This document shows, piece after piece, positions 36,895 to 47,248 of a stretch of 64,000 nucleotides of DNA. This DNA comes from Burkholderiales bacterium (GTDB lineage Bacteria > Pseudomonadota > Gammaproteobacteria > Burkholderiales > SG8-39), in assembly GCA_027493935.1 (NCBI GenBank), contig JAOSJV010000012.1, positions 62,001-126,000 of the forward strand, given 5' to 3'. Both the position numbers and the translations under genes were made by a program. Each line of letters starts with the position of its first letter. The stretch's first letter is position 1. Under the pieces are notes generated by a model. That model worked only from the letters and a program-made list of their open reading frames with translations, was not told the origin of the DNA and did not search any database.

Positions 36895-37599
36895 TCACGC
36901 GCTCTGCTGCTGCAGGCTGGCGATGTCCACGCGCACGCCCGGCCCCATCGTGCTCGATACCGCCAGCTTGCGCAGGTAGATGCCCTTGGTGCCCGAGGGC
37001 TTCGCCTTGTTCAGCGCGTCGACCAGCGCGGCGAGGTTGTCGCGCAGCTGGTCGACCGTGAAGGAGGCGCGGCCGATCGAGCAGTGCACGATACCTGCCT
37101 TGTCGGTGCGGTACTGCACCTGGCCGGCGCGCGCGTTCTTCACCGCGGTCGCGACGTCCTGCGTGACCGTGCCCACCTTGGGGTTGGGCATCAGCCCGCG
37201 TGGGCCGAGAATCTGACCGAGCTGACCCACCACGCGCATCGCGTCCGGACTCGCGATCGCGACGTCGAAGTCGATCTGCCCCGCCTTCACCTTCTCCGCC
37301 AGGTCTTCCATGCCGACGACGTCCGCACCGGCGGCACGCGCCGCCTCGGCGCGCTCGCCCTGGGCGAACACCGCCACCCGCACCTTCTTGCCGGTGCCGG
37401 CGGGCAGGACCACCGACCCGCGCACGGCCTGGTCGGATTTCTTCGCGTCGACGCCGAGGTTGACCGCGACGTCGATCGACTCGTCGAACTTCGCCACCGC
37501 CGTCTTCTTGACCGCCTCCAGCGCCTCGCCGACCGGGTAGCTGCGGGCGCGATCGACCGCGCCCGCGAGCGACTTCTGCCGCTTGGTGAGCCTGGCCAT
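36895..37599 (-). CDS. rplA: 50S ribosomal protein L1
   Basis: L1 (234 residues) forms the L1 stalk near the E site and represses the L11 operon in E. coli. [20 protein letters not shown] begins the protein. [40 protein letters not shown] and the end [19 protein letters not shown] are characteristic. It follows rplK directly with no gap. Confidence 0.97.
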   Translation of the reverse strand: MARLTKRQKSLAGAVDRARSYPVGEALEAVKKTAVAKFDESIDVAVNLGVDAKKSDQAVRGSVVLPAGTGKKVRVAVFAQGERAEAARAAGADVVGMEDLAEKVKAGQIDFDVAIASPDAMRVVGQLGQILGPRGLMPNPKVGTVTQDVATAVKNARAGQVQYRTDKAGIVHCSIGRASFTVDQLRDNLAALVDALNKAKPSGTKGIYLRKLAVSSTMGPGVRVDIASLQQQSA

Positions 37600-38031
37600 C
37601 TAGACGCCCTCCACGGTGACGCCCATGCTGCGCGCGCTGCCCGCGATGGTGCGCACGGCCGCGTCCATGTCGGCGGCGGTGAGGTCGGGCATCTTGGTCT
37701 TCGCGATCTCCTCGGCCTGCGCCCGCGTGATCCGGCCGACCTTGTCGGTGTGCGGCCGCGGGCTGCCCTTCTCGAGCTTGGCGGCCTTCTTGATCAGGAC
37801 CGTCGCCGGCGGCGTCTTGATGACGAAGGTGAAGCTCTTGTCCTGATAGGCCGTGATCACGACCGGCAGCATCAGGCCCGGCTCGACCTTCTGGGTCTGG
37901 GCGTTGAACGCCTTGCAGAACTCCATGATGTTCAGCCCGCGCTGGCCGAGCGCCGGGCCGATCGGCGGGCTCGGATTCGCCTTGCCCGCCGGCACCTGCA
38001 GCTTCACGAAACCGACGATCTTCTTCGCCAC
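37600..38031 (-). CDS. rplK: 50S ribosomal protein L11
   Basis: L11 (143 residues) binds the GTPase-associated centre of 23S rRNA and is needed for RelA activation. It starts with GTG ([20 protein letters not shown]). [20 protein letters not shown] and the C-terminal [20 protein letters not shown] are diagnostic. The stop is immediately followed by the rplA start. Confidence 0.97.
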   Translation of the reverse strand: MAKKIVGFVKLQVPAGKANPSPPIGPALGQRGLNIMEFCKAFNAQTQKVEPGLMLPVVITAYQDKSFTFVIKTPPATVLIKKAAKLEKGSPRPHTDKVGRITRAQAEEIAKTKMPDLTAADMDAAVRTIAGSARSMGVTVEGV

Positions 38032-38171
38032 TGTCAGACTCCTGTAGTTGGGTTCAAGCGGCGAATCTCGCTTGACCGTCGAACCGGTCGGCGAGCCCGC
38101 CTCCCCGATACACGATGCGCCGCTCGCGCATCGCCGTCACCGGCGCCGAGAAATCCAGCTCCAGCGATTCG

Positions 38172-38723
38172 TCAGGCCTTCTCGACCTGACTGAATTCCA
38201 GTTCCACCGGCGTCGCGCGGCCAAAGATCGTGACCGAGACGCGAAGCTTGTTCTTGTCATAGTTGACGTCCTCCACCATCCCGTGAAAGTCAGTAAAGGG
38301 GCCTTCCTTGACGCGAACCGCCTCGCCCACCTCGAACAGCACCTTGGGCTTGGGCTTCTCGACGCCCTCCTGCATCTGGTGCAGGATCTCCTGCACCTCC
38401 TTCTCGCTGATCGGCGGCGGCTTGCGGCCGTGCGCGCCGCCGACGAACCCGGTCACCTTCGGCGTGTTCTTCACCAGGTGCCAGGCCTCATCGGCCATGT
38501 CCATCTCGACCAGCACGTAGCCGGGGAAGAACTTGCGCTCGGAGATGTTCTTCTGCCCGCCGCGCATCTCGACCACCTCCTCGGTCGGCACCATGATGCG
38601 ACCGAAGTGCTCCTGCATGCCCTCGCGGCGGATGCGCTCCTCGAGCGCGCGCTGCACCGACTTCTCGAAGCCGGAGTAGGCGTGCACGACGTACCACCGC
38701 TTGGTCGTGGTCGCGTCGGTCAT
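38172..38723 (-). CDS. nusG: Transcription termination/antitermination protein NusG
   Basis: NusG (183 residues) binds RNA polymerase through its N-terminal domain ([40 protein letters not shown]) and Rho or S10 through its C-terminal KOW domain ([20 protein letters not shown]). Its ATG overlaps the reconstructed secE stop by 4 bases (ATGA), which supports both assignments and implies coupling. Confidence 0.97.
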   Translation of the reverse strand: MTDATTTKRWYVVHAYSGFEKSVQRALEERIRREGMQEHFGRIMVPTEEVVEMRGGQKNISERKFFPGYVLVEMDMADEAWHLVKNTPKVTGFVGGAHGRKPPPISEKEVQEILHQMQEGVEKPKPKVLFEVGEAVRVKEGPFTDFHGMVEDVNYDKNKLRVSVTIFGRATPVELEFSQVEKA

Positions 38724-39074
38724 GGCTGCCTCCACCCGAGCACCATGTCGTAGAGACCGACCTCGAGGCCCTTGTCCACCAGCCACAGGAAGAGCGCCAT
38801 GGCGACGACGAACGCGAAGACAGCGCCGGTGGTCTGGAACGACTCCCTTGCGGGTCGGCCAAACCACTTTCTTCGTCTCGTCTATCGCCTCGCGCGCAAA
38901 TCCGGCGAGCTGTCGACCGGGCGCCGAATACATGCCGACCGCCGCGCCCAGCGCGAACCCCGCCAGCACCATTGCGACGCGCACCACCATGGGCAGCGTC
39001 GCGAAGTAGTAGAACCCCGCGATGCCAGCAAGCAGCATCAGCCCCGCGAGGGTGATCTTGACCTTGTCCGCCAT
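38720..39074 (-). CDS. secE: Preprotein translocase subunit SecE, frame broken
   Basis: SecE clamps the SecY channel. The protein starts [20 protein letters not shown] and has a second hydrophobic segment ([17 protein letters not shown]). The conserved amphipathic segment [18 protein letters not shown] follows. Directly after it the frame is lost. Removing one base from the CCC at 38845-38847 restores [20 protein letters not shown] and the last membrane helix, ending in GWRQP. The restored protein has 117 residues and the three-helix layout usual in proteobacteria. Confidence 0.92.
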
Positions 39075-39235
39075 TGCGCCTGCCTGGGATCCTGCTGTCA
39101 CTGGTGAATCACTCGCGCGTGGATGACTGAGGGGTTGGTCGCGTGCTTCAATGCCTGGCCCACAACGTCAAGACCGCTGCGCCGGCCGACGCCGCGGCGC
39201 GTCCGGACAGCTCGGAGCCTTACGGGAGCGAGTGG

Positions 39236-39308
39236 CAGGCCAAGAGGGAATCGAACCCCCAACCTTCGGTTTTGGAGACCGACGCTCTGCCAGTTGAGCT
39301 ATTGGCCT
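39236..39308 (-). tRNA. tRNA-Trp (CCA)
   Basis: A complete cloverleaf is present: acceptor arm AGGCCAA/TTGGCCT, D-arm with AGCTCAACTGG, anticodon loop CTCCAAA with anticodon CCA, and T-arm GGTTCGATTCC, with discriminator G. The CCA tail is not encoded. It lies between tufB and secE, its usual place in beta- and gammaproteobacteria. Confidence 0.96.
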
Positions 39309-39452
39309 AGTTCCAGAGGTCAGGCGACCGGCTTGCGGGCAAGCAATCCCCGCAGGCGAGCGCCATTTTACTCCCGAATCCCCAACCCTGCCCGTGCTCA
39401 AACTCCTCGCCGCCGGCCGCCCTGCGTCACCAATCTCCCGCCGCCTCCGCCG

Positions 39453-40643
39453 TTACTCGATGACCTTCGACACCACGCCCGCACCCACCGTGCGCCCGCC
39501 CTCGCGGATCGCAAAGCGCAGGCCCTCTTCCATCGCGATCGGCGCGATCAGCGCCACCGAGATGCGCACGTTGTCCCCCGGCATCACCATCTCGATGCCC
39601 TTGGGCAGCTCCACCGAGCCGGTCACGTCGGTCGTGCGGAAATAAAACTGCGGCCGGTAACCGTTGAAAAACGGCGTGTGCCGCCCGCCCTCCTCCTTCG
39701 AGAGCACGTACACCTCGGCCTCGAACTTCGTGTGCGGCGTGATCGAGCCGGGCTTGGCAAGCACCTGCCCGCGCTCCACCTCCTCGCGCTTGGTCCCGCG
39801 CAGCAGCACCCCGATGTTGTCGCCCGCCTGACCCTCATCCAACAGCTTCCTGAACATCTCCACGCCCGTGCACACGGTCTTCGCCGTGGCCTTCAACCCC
39901 ACAATCTCGATCTCCTCGCCCACCTTCACCACCCCGCGCTCCACCCGCCCGGTCACCACCGTGCCACGGCCCGAAATCGAGAACACGTCCTCCACCGGCA
40001 TCAGAAACGGTCCGTCCACCGCACGCTTGGGCTGCGGAATGTAGCTGTCCAGCGCCTCGGCCAGCTTCAGGATCGAGCCCTCGCCCATGTCCCCCTTGTC
40101 GCCCTCCAGCGCCTTCAACGCCGAACCGATCACGATCGGGGTCTTGTCCCCCGGAAACTCGTACTTGGTCAGAAGCTCGCGAACCTCCATCTCCACCAGC
40201 TCGAGCAGCTCCCTGTCATCGACCATGTCGGCCTTGTTCAGGTACACCACGATATAGGGCACCCCCACCTGCCGCGCCAGAAGAATATGTTCGCGCGTCT
40301 GCGGCATCGGACCGTCGGCCGCGCTCACCACCAGAATCGCACCGTCCATCTGCGCCGCACCAGTGATCATGTTCTTGATGTAGTCGGCGTGACCCGGACA
40401 GTCCACGTGCGCGTAGTGGCGCTTCTCGGTCTGGTACTCCACGTGCGCCGTGTTGATCGTGATCCCGCGCGCCTTCTCCTCAGGCGCCGCGTCGATCTGC
40501 TCGTAGTTCTTCGCCTCGCCACCGTACTTCTTCGCCAGAATGTGGGTCATCGCCGCCGTCAGCGTCGTCTTCCCATGATCCACGTGACCAATCGTCCCCA
40601 CGTTCACGTGCGGCTTCGTGCGCTCGAACTTTGCTTTCGCCAT
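39453..40643 (-). CDS. tufB: Elongation factor Tu, tRNA-linked copy (intact)
   Basis: This intact 396-residue EF-Tu shows the P-loop GHVDHGKT (residues 19-26), [19 protein letters not shown] and the C-terminal [14 protein letters not shown]. It lies between tRNA-Thr and tRNA-Trp, as tufB does in many proteobacteria. Apart from the stop codon and two homopolymer positions its coding DNA appears identical to the copy at 21331-22519. It therefore serves as a reference showing that the breaks there are single-base indels. Confidence 0.98.
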   Translation of the reverse strand: MAKAKFERTKPHVNVGTIGHVDHGKTTLTAAMTHILAKKYGGEAKNYEQIDAAPEEKARGITINTAHVEYQTEKRHYAHVDCPGHADYIKNMITGAAQMDGAILVVSAADGPMPQTREHILLARQVGVPYIVVYLNKADMVDDRELLELVEMEVRELLTKYEFPGDKTPIVIGSALKALEGDKGDMGEGSILKLAEALDSYIPQPKRAVDGPFLMPVEDVFSISGRGTVVTGRVERGVVKVGEEIEIVGLKATAKTVCTGVEMFRKLLDEGQAGDNIGVLLRGTKREEVERGQVLAKPGSITPHTKFEAEVYVLSKEEGGRHTPFFNGYRPQFYFRTTDVTGSVELPKGIEMVMPGDNVRISVALIAPIAMEEGLRFAIREGGRTVGAGVVSKVIE

Positions 40644-40686
40644 GGTGTGTCGACCCCTGTGTTGCTCACGCCTCTAGATGCCGTGG

Positions 40687-40758
<72 letters not shown>

Positions 40759-40784
40759 GGATGATCCGTCGTCCGCGATCCTGG

Positions 40785-40855
40785 AGCGGGTGAAGGGAAT
40801 CGAACCCTCGTCATAAGCTTGGAAGGCTTCTGCTCTACCATTGAGCTACACCCGC
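40785..40855 (-). tRNA. tRNA-Gly (TCC)
   Basis: The cloverleaf has acceptor arm GCGGGTG/CACCCGC, D-arm TAGCTCAATGGTAGAGCA, anticodon loop CTTCCAA with anticodon TCC, T-arm GGGTTCGATTCCC and discriminator T. The order Tyr-Gly-Thr-tuf is the classic proteobacterial tRNA-tufB unit. Confidence 0.96.
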
Positions 40856-40935
40856 GCCGCCCGTGCTTGCGCGTGCCCGAAATCTTCCCGTTCCGCTCCG
40901 CCGCCCCCGCCTTCTCGGCCGCCGCCGAGGATCTG

Positions 40936-41020
<85 letters not shown>

Positions 41021-41034
41021 CAGCGAAACGCGAA

Positions 41035-41063
41035 ATTGTGCTGGGTTTTCAGACGACTGTCAA
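41035..41063 (-). promoter_or_regulatory. Sigma-70 promoter of the tRNA-tufB unit
   Basis: On the minus strand a perfect TTGACA (41058-41063), a 17-base spacer and CACAAT (41035-41040) lie 14 bases upstream of tRNA-Tyr. Confidence 0.8.
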
Positions 41064-41503
41064 ACTGCCGTCAGCCGGCGACCGTGGATGCGGCAACGCA
41101 CCATCCGGGCCGCTGCCCGCGGACGGAGCTCGCTTCCTCTCCTGCGGCCGACCACCCGTCCGCACCGGCCGGCGCCGCGCAGGCACCAACGCCGCCCCGA
41201 CCGCTCCGGACCCGCCCGGCCACCGGCCGGTCGGCGTCCCGGCCACACCTGCTCGGGCCGGAAGCCCGATCGCCCGCGCACGGGCGCTCCCGTGCCAGCC
41301 GCGCCCGAGTCTGGTGCGGTCCCGTCAACGTACAGTCCGGCGGCTCGGCGTCTCCGCGTACCGCGCGCAGCCACGCGTCGCCCGCCAGGGCGACCCGGTG
41401 CCAAGCCGCGAGCGCGGTGCGGCGCCGACGCTGCGAACCCGCAGCCGCGCCGCGGGTCTAGAATTTTGAGACCCGCAGAGAAGCGTCAGCCAGGAGCTGA
41501 GCG
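41064..41503. other. Gene-free stretch between tRNA-Tyr and the MsrA-like gene
   Basis: This 440-base, very GC-rich stretch has open frames on both strands, but none shows a recognisable domain, a good start context or a conserved neighbour relationship. It holds the promoters of the divergent units. I see no further RNA gene or repeat in it. Confidence 0.5.
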
Positions 41504-41983
41504 ATGGCACTGCAACAGGCGACTTTCGGCGCCGGCGACTTCCACGCCGCCGAGCACGCGCTCAGGCAGGTTCCCGGAGTGGTGTCGACGCGCGTCGGCT
41601 ACACCGGCGGGCACACCCGCAATCCGACCCACGCGGAGGTGCTGACCGACACCACCGGCCACGCCGAGGCGGTCGAGGTCACCTTCGACCCGGATGCGGT
41701 GAGCTACGAGACACTGCTCGAGGCGTTCTGGGCGTGCCACGACCCGACGCAGCTCAACCGGCAAGGCGCGCACGTCGGCTCGCAGTACCGCTCGTCGATC
41801 TTCGCCCACTCGGCCGAGCAGAAAGCGGCCGCCGAGCGCGCGCGCCGGGTGCTCGCCAAGTCCGGGCGCGTGGCCCGCCCGGTGATGACCGAGATCGTGC
41901 AGGCGGGCGAGTTCTTTCCCGCAGCCGACGAGCACCAGCAGTACTTCGCGAAGCGCGGCGTGAAAAACCCCGGTCCGGAGTGA
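41504..41983 (+). CDS. MsrA-fold protein lacking the catalytic cysteine
   Basis: The 159-residue protein follows peptide methionine sulfoxide reductase A along its whole length: VPGVVSTRVGYTGGHTRNPT, TGHAEAVEVTFDP, HDPTQLNRQGAHVGSQYRSS and FFPAADEHQQYF. However, the motif GCFWG that carries the essential nucleophilic cysteine reads GDFHA here (residues 11-15), so Asp12 replaces Cys. The only cysteine is Cys78, in FWACHDPT. MsrA chemistry requires the N-terminal Cys, so the protein cannot act as a normal reductase. It may bind methionine sulfoxide without turnover or have a new role. The reading frame is intact and the replaced codon (GAC) needs more than one base change from TGC or TGT. Confidence 0.88.
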   Translation: MALQQATFGAGDFHAAEHALRQVPGVVSTRVGYTGGHTRNPTHAEVLTDTTGHAEAVEVTFDPDAVSYETLLEAFWACHDPTQLNRQGAHVGSQYRSSIFAHSAEQKAAAERARRVLAKSGRVARPVMTEIVQAGEFFPAADEHQQYFAKRGVKNPGPE

Positions 41984-42163
41984 GGCATTCGGCGGGCGCC
42001 GTGCCTCCTTGCACCCGCGGCCCGGAGGGCGCACGGGTAAAATGGTGCCGCTTGCGCTTCCACACAGCCGCCGCGGCGGGACACGATCCGCGCGCGGCGC
42101 ACGGTTCCGTCACCTCCATAAGAGGCGGCGGGGAAATCGGATCCACGAGATCGAGGAGACAGC

Positions 42164-45100
42164 ATGTCAGCCGTTGCCGACACCGACCGCGCGCGCGCGG
42201 CGCGCGCGGACGTCACGCTCGACGACAAGTACCAGCTCGAGCGCGGCCGCGTCTACCTGACCGGCATCCAGGCGCTCGTTCGCCTCGCGATGCTGCAGCG
42301 TGAACGCGACGCGCGCGCCGGCCTGAACACCGCCGGCTTCGTGTCGGGCTACCGCGGCTCGCCGCTCGGCGGGCTCGACCAGGCGCTCGCCGCCGCCCGC
42401 GGCCATCTCGAGCGGCGCCACGTCGTCTTCCGTCCGGGCGTGAACGAGGACCTCGCCGCGACCGCGATCTGGGGCACGCAGCAGGTCAACCTCTTCGAGG
42501 GCGCGAAATACGACGGCGTCTTCGGCATGTGGTACGGCAAGGGCCCCGGCGTCGACCGCTGCGGCGACGTGTTCCGCCACGCGAACGCTGCCGGCACCTC
42601 GAAGCACGGCGGCGTGCTCGCGCTCGCCGGCGACGACCACGCCGCGAAGTCCTCGACGTTGCCGCACCAGACCGACCACGTGTTCAAGGCGGTGATGATG
42701 CCGCTCCTCTACCCGGCCTCGGTGCAGGACTACCTCGATCTCGGCGTGCACGGATTCGCCATGTCGCGCTACTCCGGATGCTGGGTCGGCTTCAAGTGCG
42801 TCACCGACGTGGTAGAGAGCTCTGCCTCGGTGTACGTCGATCCGGACCGGGTGCAGGTGAGGGTCCCGACCGACATCGCGCTGCCGCCCGACGGGCTGAA
42901 CATCCGCTGGCCGGATCCGTTCTTGGTGCAGGAGGAGCGCCTGCTGCACCACAAGCTCTACGCAGCGCTCGCCTACTGCCGCGCGAACGGTCTGAACCGT
43001 GTGGTCATCGACACCCCGCGGCCGCGGCTCGGAATCATCACCTCGGGCAAAGCCTACATGGACGTGCGCCAGGCGCTCGACGATCTCGGCATCGACGAGC
43101 GGCTCGCCGCCGAGATCGGCATCCGGCTCTACAAGTGCGGGATGATCTGGCCGCTCGAGAGCGAGGGCGTGCGCCGCTTCGCGCAGGGGCTCGAGGAGAT
43201 CCTGGTGGTCGAGGAGAAGCGCCAGTTCCTCGAGTACCAACTCAAGGAGGAGCTGTACAACTTCCGCGAGGACGTGCGCCCGCGCGTCATCGGCAAGTTC
43301 GACGAGAAGGGCGAGTGGGCGCTGCCGCACGGCGAGTGGCTTCTGCCGGCCGCCTCGGAGCTCTCGCCCGCGGTGATCGCGCGCGCGATCGCCACGCGCA
43401 TCGCGCGCTTCTATACCTCCGACCGCATCCGGGCGCGGCTCGCCTTCCTCGAAGCGAAGGAGAAGGCGCTCGCCAAGCCGCGCGTGACGACGCAGCGCAT
43501 CCCGTACTTCTGCTCGGGATGCCCGCACAACACCTCGACGCGCGTGCCCGAGGGCAGCCGCGCCACCGCAGGCATCGGCTGCCACTTCATGGCAGTGTGG
43601 ATGGACCGCAACACCGCGACCTTCAGCCATATGGGCGGCGAGGGTGTGGCATGGATCGGCCAGGCGCCGTTCACCGAGACGCGCCATATCTTCGCCAACC
43701 TCGGCGACGGCACCTACTACCACTCCGGCGTCCTCGCGATCCGCGCGGCGGTCGCGGCCAAGGCGCCGATCACCTACAAGATCCTCTATAACGACGCGGT
43801 GGCGATGACCGGCGGACAGAAGGTCGATGGCCCGCTCTCGGTGCCGGATATCGTGCGGCAGGTGGCCGCCGAGGGCGTCGAGCGGATCGTGGTCGTGACC
43901 GACCAGCCGGAGAAGTACCGCGGTGTCGCGCTCGCGCCCGCCGTGCCCGTGCACCACCGCGACGAGCTCGACGGCGTCCAGCGCGAGCTGCGCAAGTTCC
44001 CCGGAGTCTCGGTGCTCGTGTACGACCAGACCTGCGCGGCCGAGAAACGCCGGCGCCGCAAGCGCGGCACGTTTCCCGACCCGGCCGTGCGCGCGTTCAT
44101 CAACGAGCTCGTGTGCGAAGGCTGCGGCGACTGCGGCGTGAAGTCGAACTGCGTCGCCGTCGAGCCGCTCGAGACCGAGTTCGGGCGCAAGCGCGTCATC
44201 AACCAGTCGGCCTGCAACAAGGACTTTTCCTGCGTACAGGGCTTCTGCCCGTCGTTCGTGACCGTCGAGGGCGCCCAGCCGCGGCGCGGCAAAGGCACTC
44301 GCGGGCGGCGTCGACGAGTGGCCGGCGCTGCCCGAACCGCGGCTGCCGGGGACCGACCGCCCGTACGGCGTGCTCGTAACCGGAGTAGGCGGCACCGGCG
44401 TGGTCACGATCGGGGCGCTGCTCGGCATGGCCGCGCACCTCGAGGGCAAGGGCGTGACCGTGCTCGACATGACGGGGCTTGCGCAGAAGAACGGCGCGGT
44501 CATGTCGCACATCCGCTTCGGCAACCGCCCGGAGGACATCCACGCCGTGCGCATCGCCGCCGGCGAGGCCGACCTCGTGCTCGGCTGCGACATGGTCGTG
44601 GCCGCCTCGCCGGAGGCGCTGGCGAAGATGCAGGCCGGGCGCACGCGGCTCGTCATCAACAGCGCCGCAGTGCCGACCGCGGACTTCACGCGCAATCCGG
44701 ACTGGACGTTCCCGGGCGGAGACATGCAGGCCGAGCTCTGCGCCGCGGCGGGCGCCGGCGCCGCGGAATTCGTGGACGCGACGCGCCTCGCGACCGCGCT
44801 GATGGGCGATGCCATCGCGACCAACCTCTTCATGCTCGGCTACGCCTGGCAACAAGGGCTGGTGCCGGTGTCGGCCGCCGCGATCGAGCGCGCGATCGAG
44901 CTGAACGGCGTGGCGGTGGAGGCCAACCGCAAGGCGTTCCTGTGGGGCCGGCGCGCGGCCAACGATCCAGCGGCCGTCGCCAAGGTGGCGACGCCGGCGG
45001 AGGTCGTGCCGCTGTCGCAGCGGCTCGCGCGCGGGCTCGACGAGGTGATCGCGCGCCGCGCCGAGTTCCTGACCGACTACCAGGACGCTGCGTACGCCGA

Positions 45101-45696
45101 GCGCTACCGCAGGCTCGTCGAGCGCGTCCGCCGGGCCGAGGCCGACCGCATCGGCGCAACCAAGCTCGCCGAGACGGTCGCGCGCTGCTACTTCAAGCTG
45201 CTCGCCTACAAGGACGAGTACGAGGTGGCGCGCCTCTTCACCCGTCCCGAGTTCCGGCAGCGCCTGGAAGCGGCCTTCGAGGGCGACTTCCGGCTGCGCT
45301 TCCACCTCGCGCCGCCGCTCCTCGCCCGACCCGACCCGGTGACCGGCGAGCCGCGCAAGCGCGCGTACGGGCCTTGGGTGATGGGGGGTGTTCAAGGCGC
45401 TGGCGCGGCTCAAGGGTCTGCGCGGTACCGCGTTCGACGTGTTCGGCTACAGCGTCGAGCGCCGGCGCGAGCGCGAGCTCATCGCCGACTACGAACGCGC
45501 CGTCGAGACCCTGCTCGCGCGCCTCAACCGGGACACGCACGCGACCGCGGTCGCTATCGCGAACATTCCCGAGGAGATCCGCGGCTTTGGGCCGGTCAAG
45601 GCGCGGCACCTCGAGCGGGCGAAGGCGAAGGAGACCGAGCTCCTCGCGCAGCTCGAGGCGCCCGCGGCCGCGGCGCCGAAGCGGGCGGCCGCCTGA
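42164..45696 (+). CDS. Indolepyruvate:ferredoxin oxidoreductase, fused, two frame breaks
   Basis: This large fused enzyme (about 1176 residues restored) oxidatively decarboxylates aryl-pyruvates, or related 2-oxo acids, to acyl-CoA with ferredoxin or another acceptor. The N-terminal thiamine-diphosphate part begins LDDKYQLERGRVYLTGIQAL and continues GFVSGYRGSPLGGLDQAL. Fe-S segments are CSGCPHN (about residue 450) and CEGCGDCGVKSNC (about 651). The gamma-like domain begins VLVTGVGGTGVVTIGALLGM. Frame breaks fall at 44294-44295 (one extra G) and in the G6 run at 45383-45388 (one extra). Removing both restores RRGKALAGGVDEWPAL and PWVMGVFKALARLKGLRG. A downstream thioesterase gene starts 14 bases later. 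Confidence 0.9.
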
Positions 45697-45709
45697 AGCG
45701 GGCCGGGGC

Positions 45710-46123
45710 GTGGGCGCGATCCCGGCCGGCCTCGAGCTGCGCGCGGCGACGCGCCCGTGTCACGCGCTCGCAGGGCCGCTCTACGAGAAGCGCGACGACG
45801 CACGCTACGCGATCGCGCTCGTGCTTGCCGAGAACCACGAGAACCGCCGCGGCGCCGCGCACGGCGGCGTGATCTGCACGCTGACCGACTTCGCGACGAG
45901 CCGGGCCGCGAGCCTTGCCGCCGGCGCACTGCACAAAGTCGTCGCGGTCATCCGACCGGTCGACTTCCCCGGCAACGGCGGCACCGGCGACTGGATCGAG
46001 CCGCGGCTCGGCGCAATGCGGCCCGGCAAGCGCGCCGCGTTCGCCGAGTGCTTCGTCGAGCGCGGCAGCGGGCGGATGACGCGCGCGAGCGGCACCATTC
46101 AGGTCCTGCGCGGCGACGAGTGA
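45710..46123 (+). CDS. PaaI-like hotdog-fold thioesterase
   Basis: This 137-residue protein begins with GTG at 45710 (VGAIPAGLELRAATRPCHAL). It contains the hotdog signature ENHENRRGAAHGGVICTLTD, in which N and HGG are typical of PaaI-type acyl-CoA thioesterases. It lies 14 bases after the indolepyruvate oxidoreductase, so it may hydrolyse the aryl-acyl-CoA formed by that enzyme or rescue stalled intermediates. That link is an inference from context. Its stop overlaps the next start (GTGA). Confidence 0.82.
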   Translation: MGAIPAGLELRAATRPCHALAGPLYEKRDDARYAIALVLAENHENRRGAAHGGVICTLTDFATSRAASLAAGALHKVVAVIRPVDFPGNGGTGDWIEPRLGAMRPGKRAAFAECFVERGSGRMTRASGTIQVLRGDE

Positions 46124-46878
46124 AGACCCCGCCGCGCGCAAGCCGGGCCGCCGGACCCGTGCGGGAGTCGGTACCGCCGTCGCAGCTGACGCGGCTCGAT
46201 CTCGAGAACGATATCCTGCGCGAGGCGCTGCGCGCCGGCCCGCTCGCCGCGCAGGTGCTGTCGGCCGAGGCGCTCGAGGCGTCGCTGCAGGCCGCGCTCG
46301 CCTCGCCGCACCGGCAGGCGGATGTGTGGCTGTTCGCCTACGGGTCGCTCGTCTGGAACCCGGTGCTCGACTACGAGGAGCGGTGCGTCGTCACGGTGCA
46401 CGGCTATCACCGCAGCTTCTGCCTGTGGTCGCGCGTGAACCGCGGCACGCCCGAGCAGCCGGGGCTGGTGCTCGGGCTGGACCGCGGCGGCCGCTGCACC
46501 GGGGTCGCCTACCGGATCCCCGGGGCCCTCGCCGAGCGCGAGCTGCGCCTGCTCTGGCGGCGCGAGATGCTGCTCGGCTCCTACACGCCGCGATGGGTCC
46601 ACGCGACGCACGCAGACCGGGCGCTGCGCGCGCTCGCCTTCGTCGTGAACCGCGCGCGCTTCGGCTATGCCGGGCGGCTGCCCAACGAGCGCATCGTCGC
46701 AATCCTGCGCCGCGCGCACGGCCGCATCGGTAGCGGCCTCGACTACCTGCGCCAGACCGTCGACGGCCTCGCCGCGCACGGCATCCGCGATCCGAACCTG
46801 CTGCGGGTGGACGCTGCCATGCAGCGCGCGCTCGGCGAGGCAGAGCCCCGCGCCCAGCGCGCCGACCTGCGGCCGTAG
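46120..46878 (+). CDS. ChaC-like gamma-glutamylcyclotransferase
   Basis: The 252-residue protein shows the cyclotransferase opening VWLFAYGSLVWNP (residues 69-81) and GYHRSFCLWSRVNRGTPEQP. LLWRREMLLGSYTPRW follows, where Glu149 is the likely catalytic acid. ChaC enzymes degrade glutathione to 5-oxoproline and Cys-Gly. The start is GTG at 46120, overlapping the upstream stop by 4 bases, with an N-terminal extension of about 65 residues before the domain. It is the last gene of the unit. Confidence 0.84.
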   Translation: MKTPPRASRAAGPVRESVPPSQLTRLDLENDILREALRAGPLAAQVLSAEALEASLQAALASPHRQADVWLFAYGSLVWNPVLDYEERCVVTVHGYHRSFCLWSRVNRGTPEQPGLVLGLDRGGRCTGVAYRIPGALAERELRLLWRREMLLGSYTPRWVHATHADRALRALAFVVNRARFGYAGRLPNERIVAILRRAHGRIGSGLDYLRQTVDGLAAHGIRDPNLLRVDAAMQRALGEAEPRAQRADLRP

Positions 46879-47248
46879 CGGCGGCACGCGCGACTGCACC
46901 GGCAGCGCATCCATCACCTACCGGGAGTCGTGCCCGCGATGGGCCCCCGGCCCGCGCAGCGGGCGGTCCGCCGCGCAGCGCGTCGCCGGCCATCACTTCC
47001 GGCCAGCCCCGAGCGCGGCGGCACGGGCATGGTTCGGCAGCGCGCCGTGCTCCCCGCACGTCACGCCCGGACAGGCGAACAGCGCGCGACCGGTCTTGGC
47101 CGGACCGGCACGGTCTTCTTCGAGATCATCAGCAGCAAGGGCGACGAACACCCCGTCGAAGGCAAATCAGCCTGGCGCGCGTCGAATTGCGCGCGCTCGA
47201 GCACGCGCGGACCCGCGTGCCGTATCATCGCGGCTTTCGCGCCGCGCC
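46879..47248. other. Gene-free stretch before the EamA transporter
   Basis: I see no supported gene, RNA or clear promoter in these 370 bases. Open frames here are by-products of high GC content. Confidence 0.5.
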
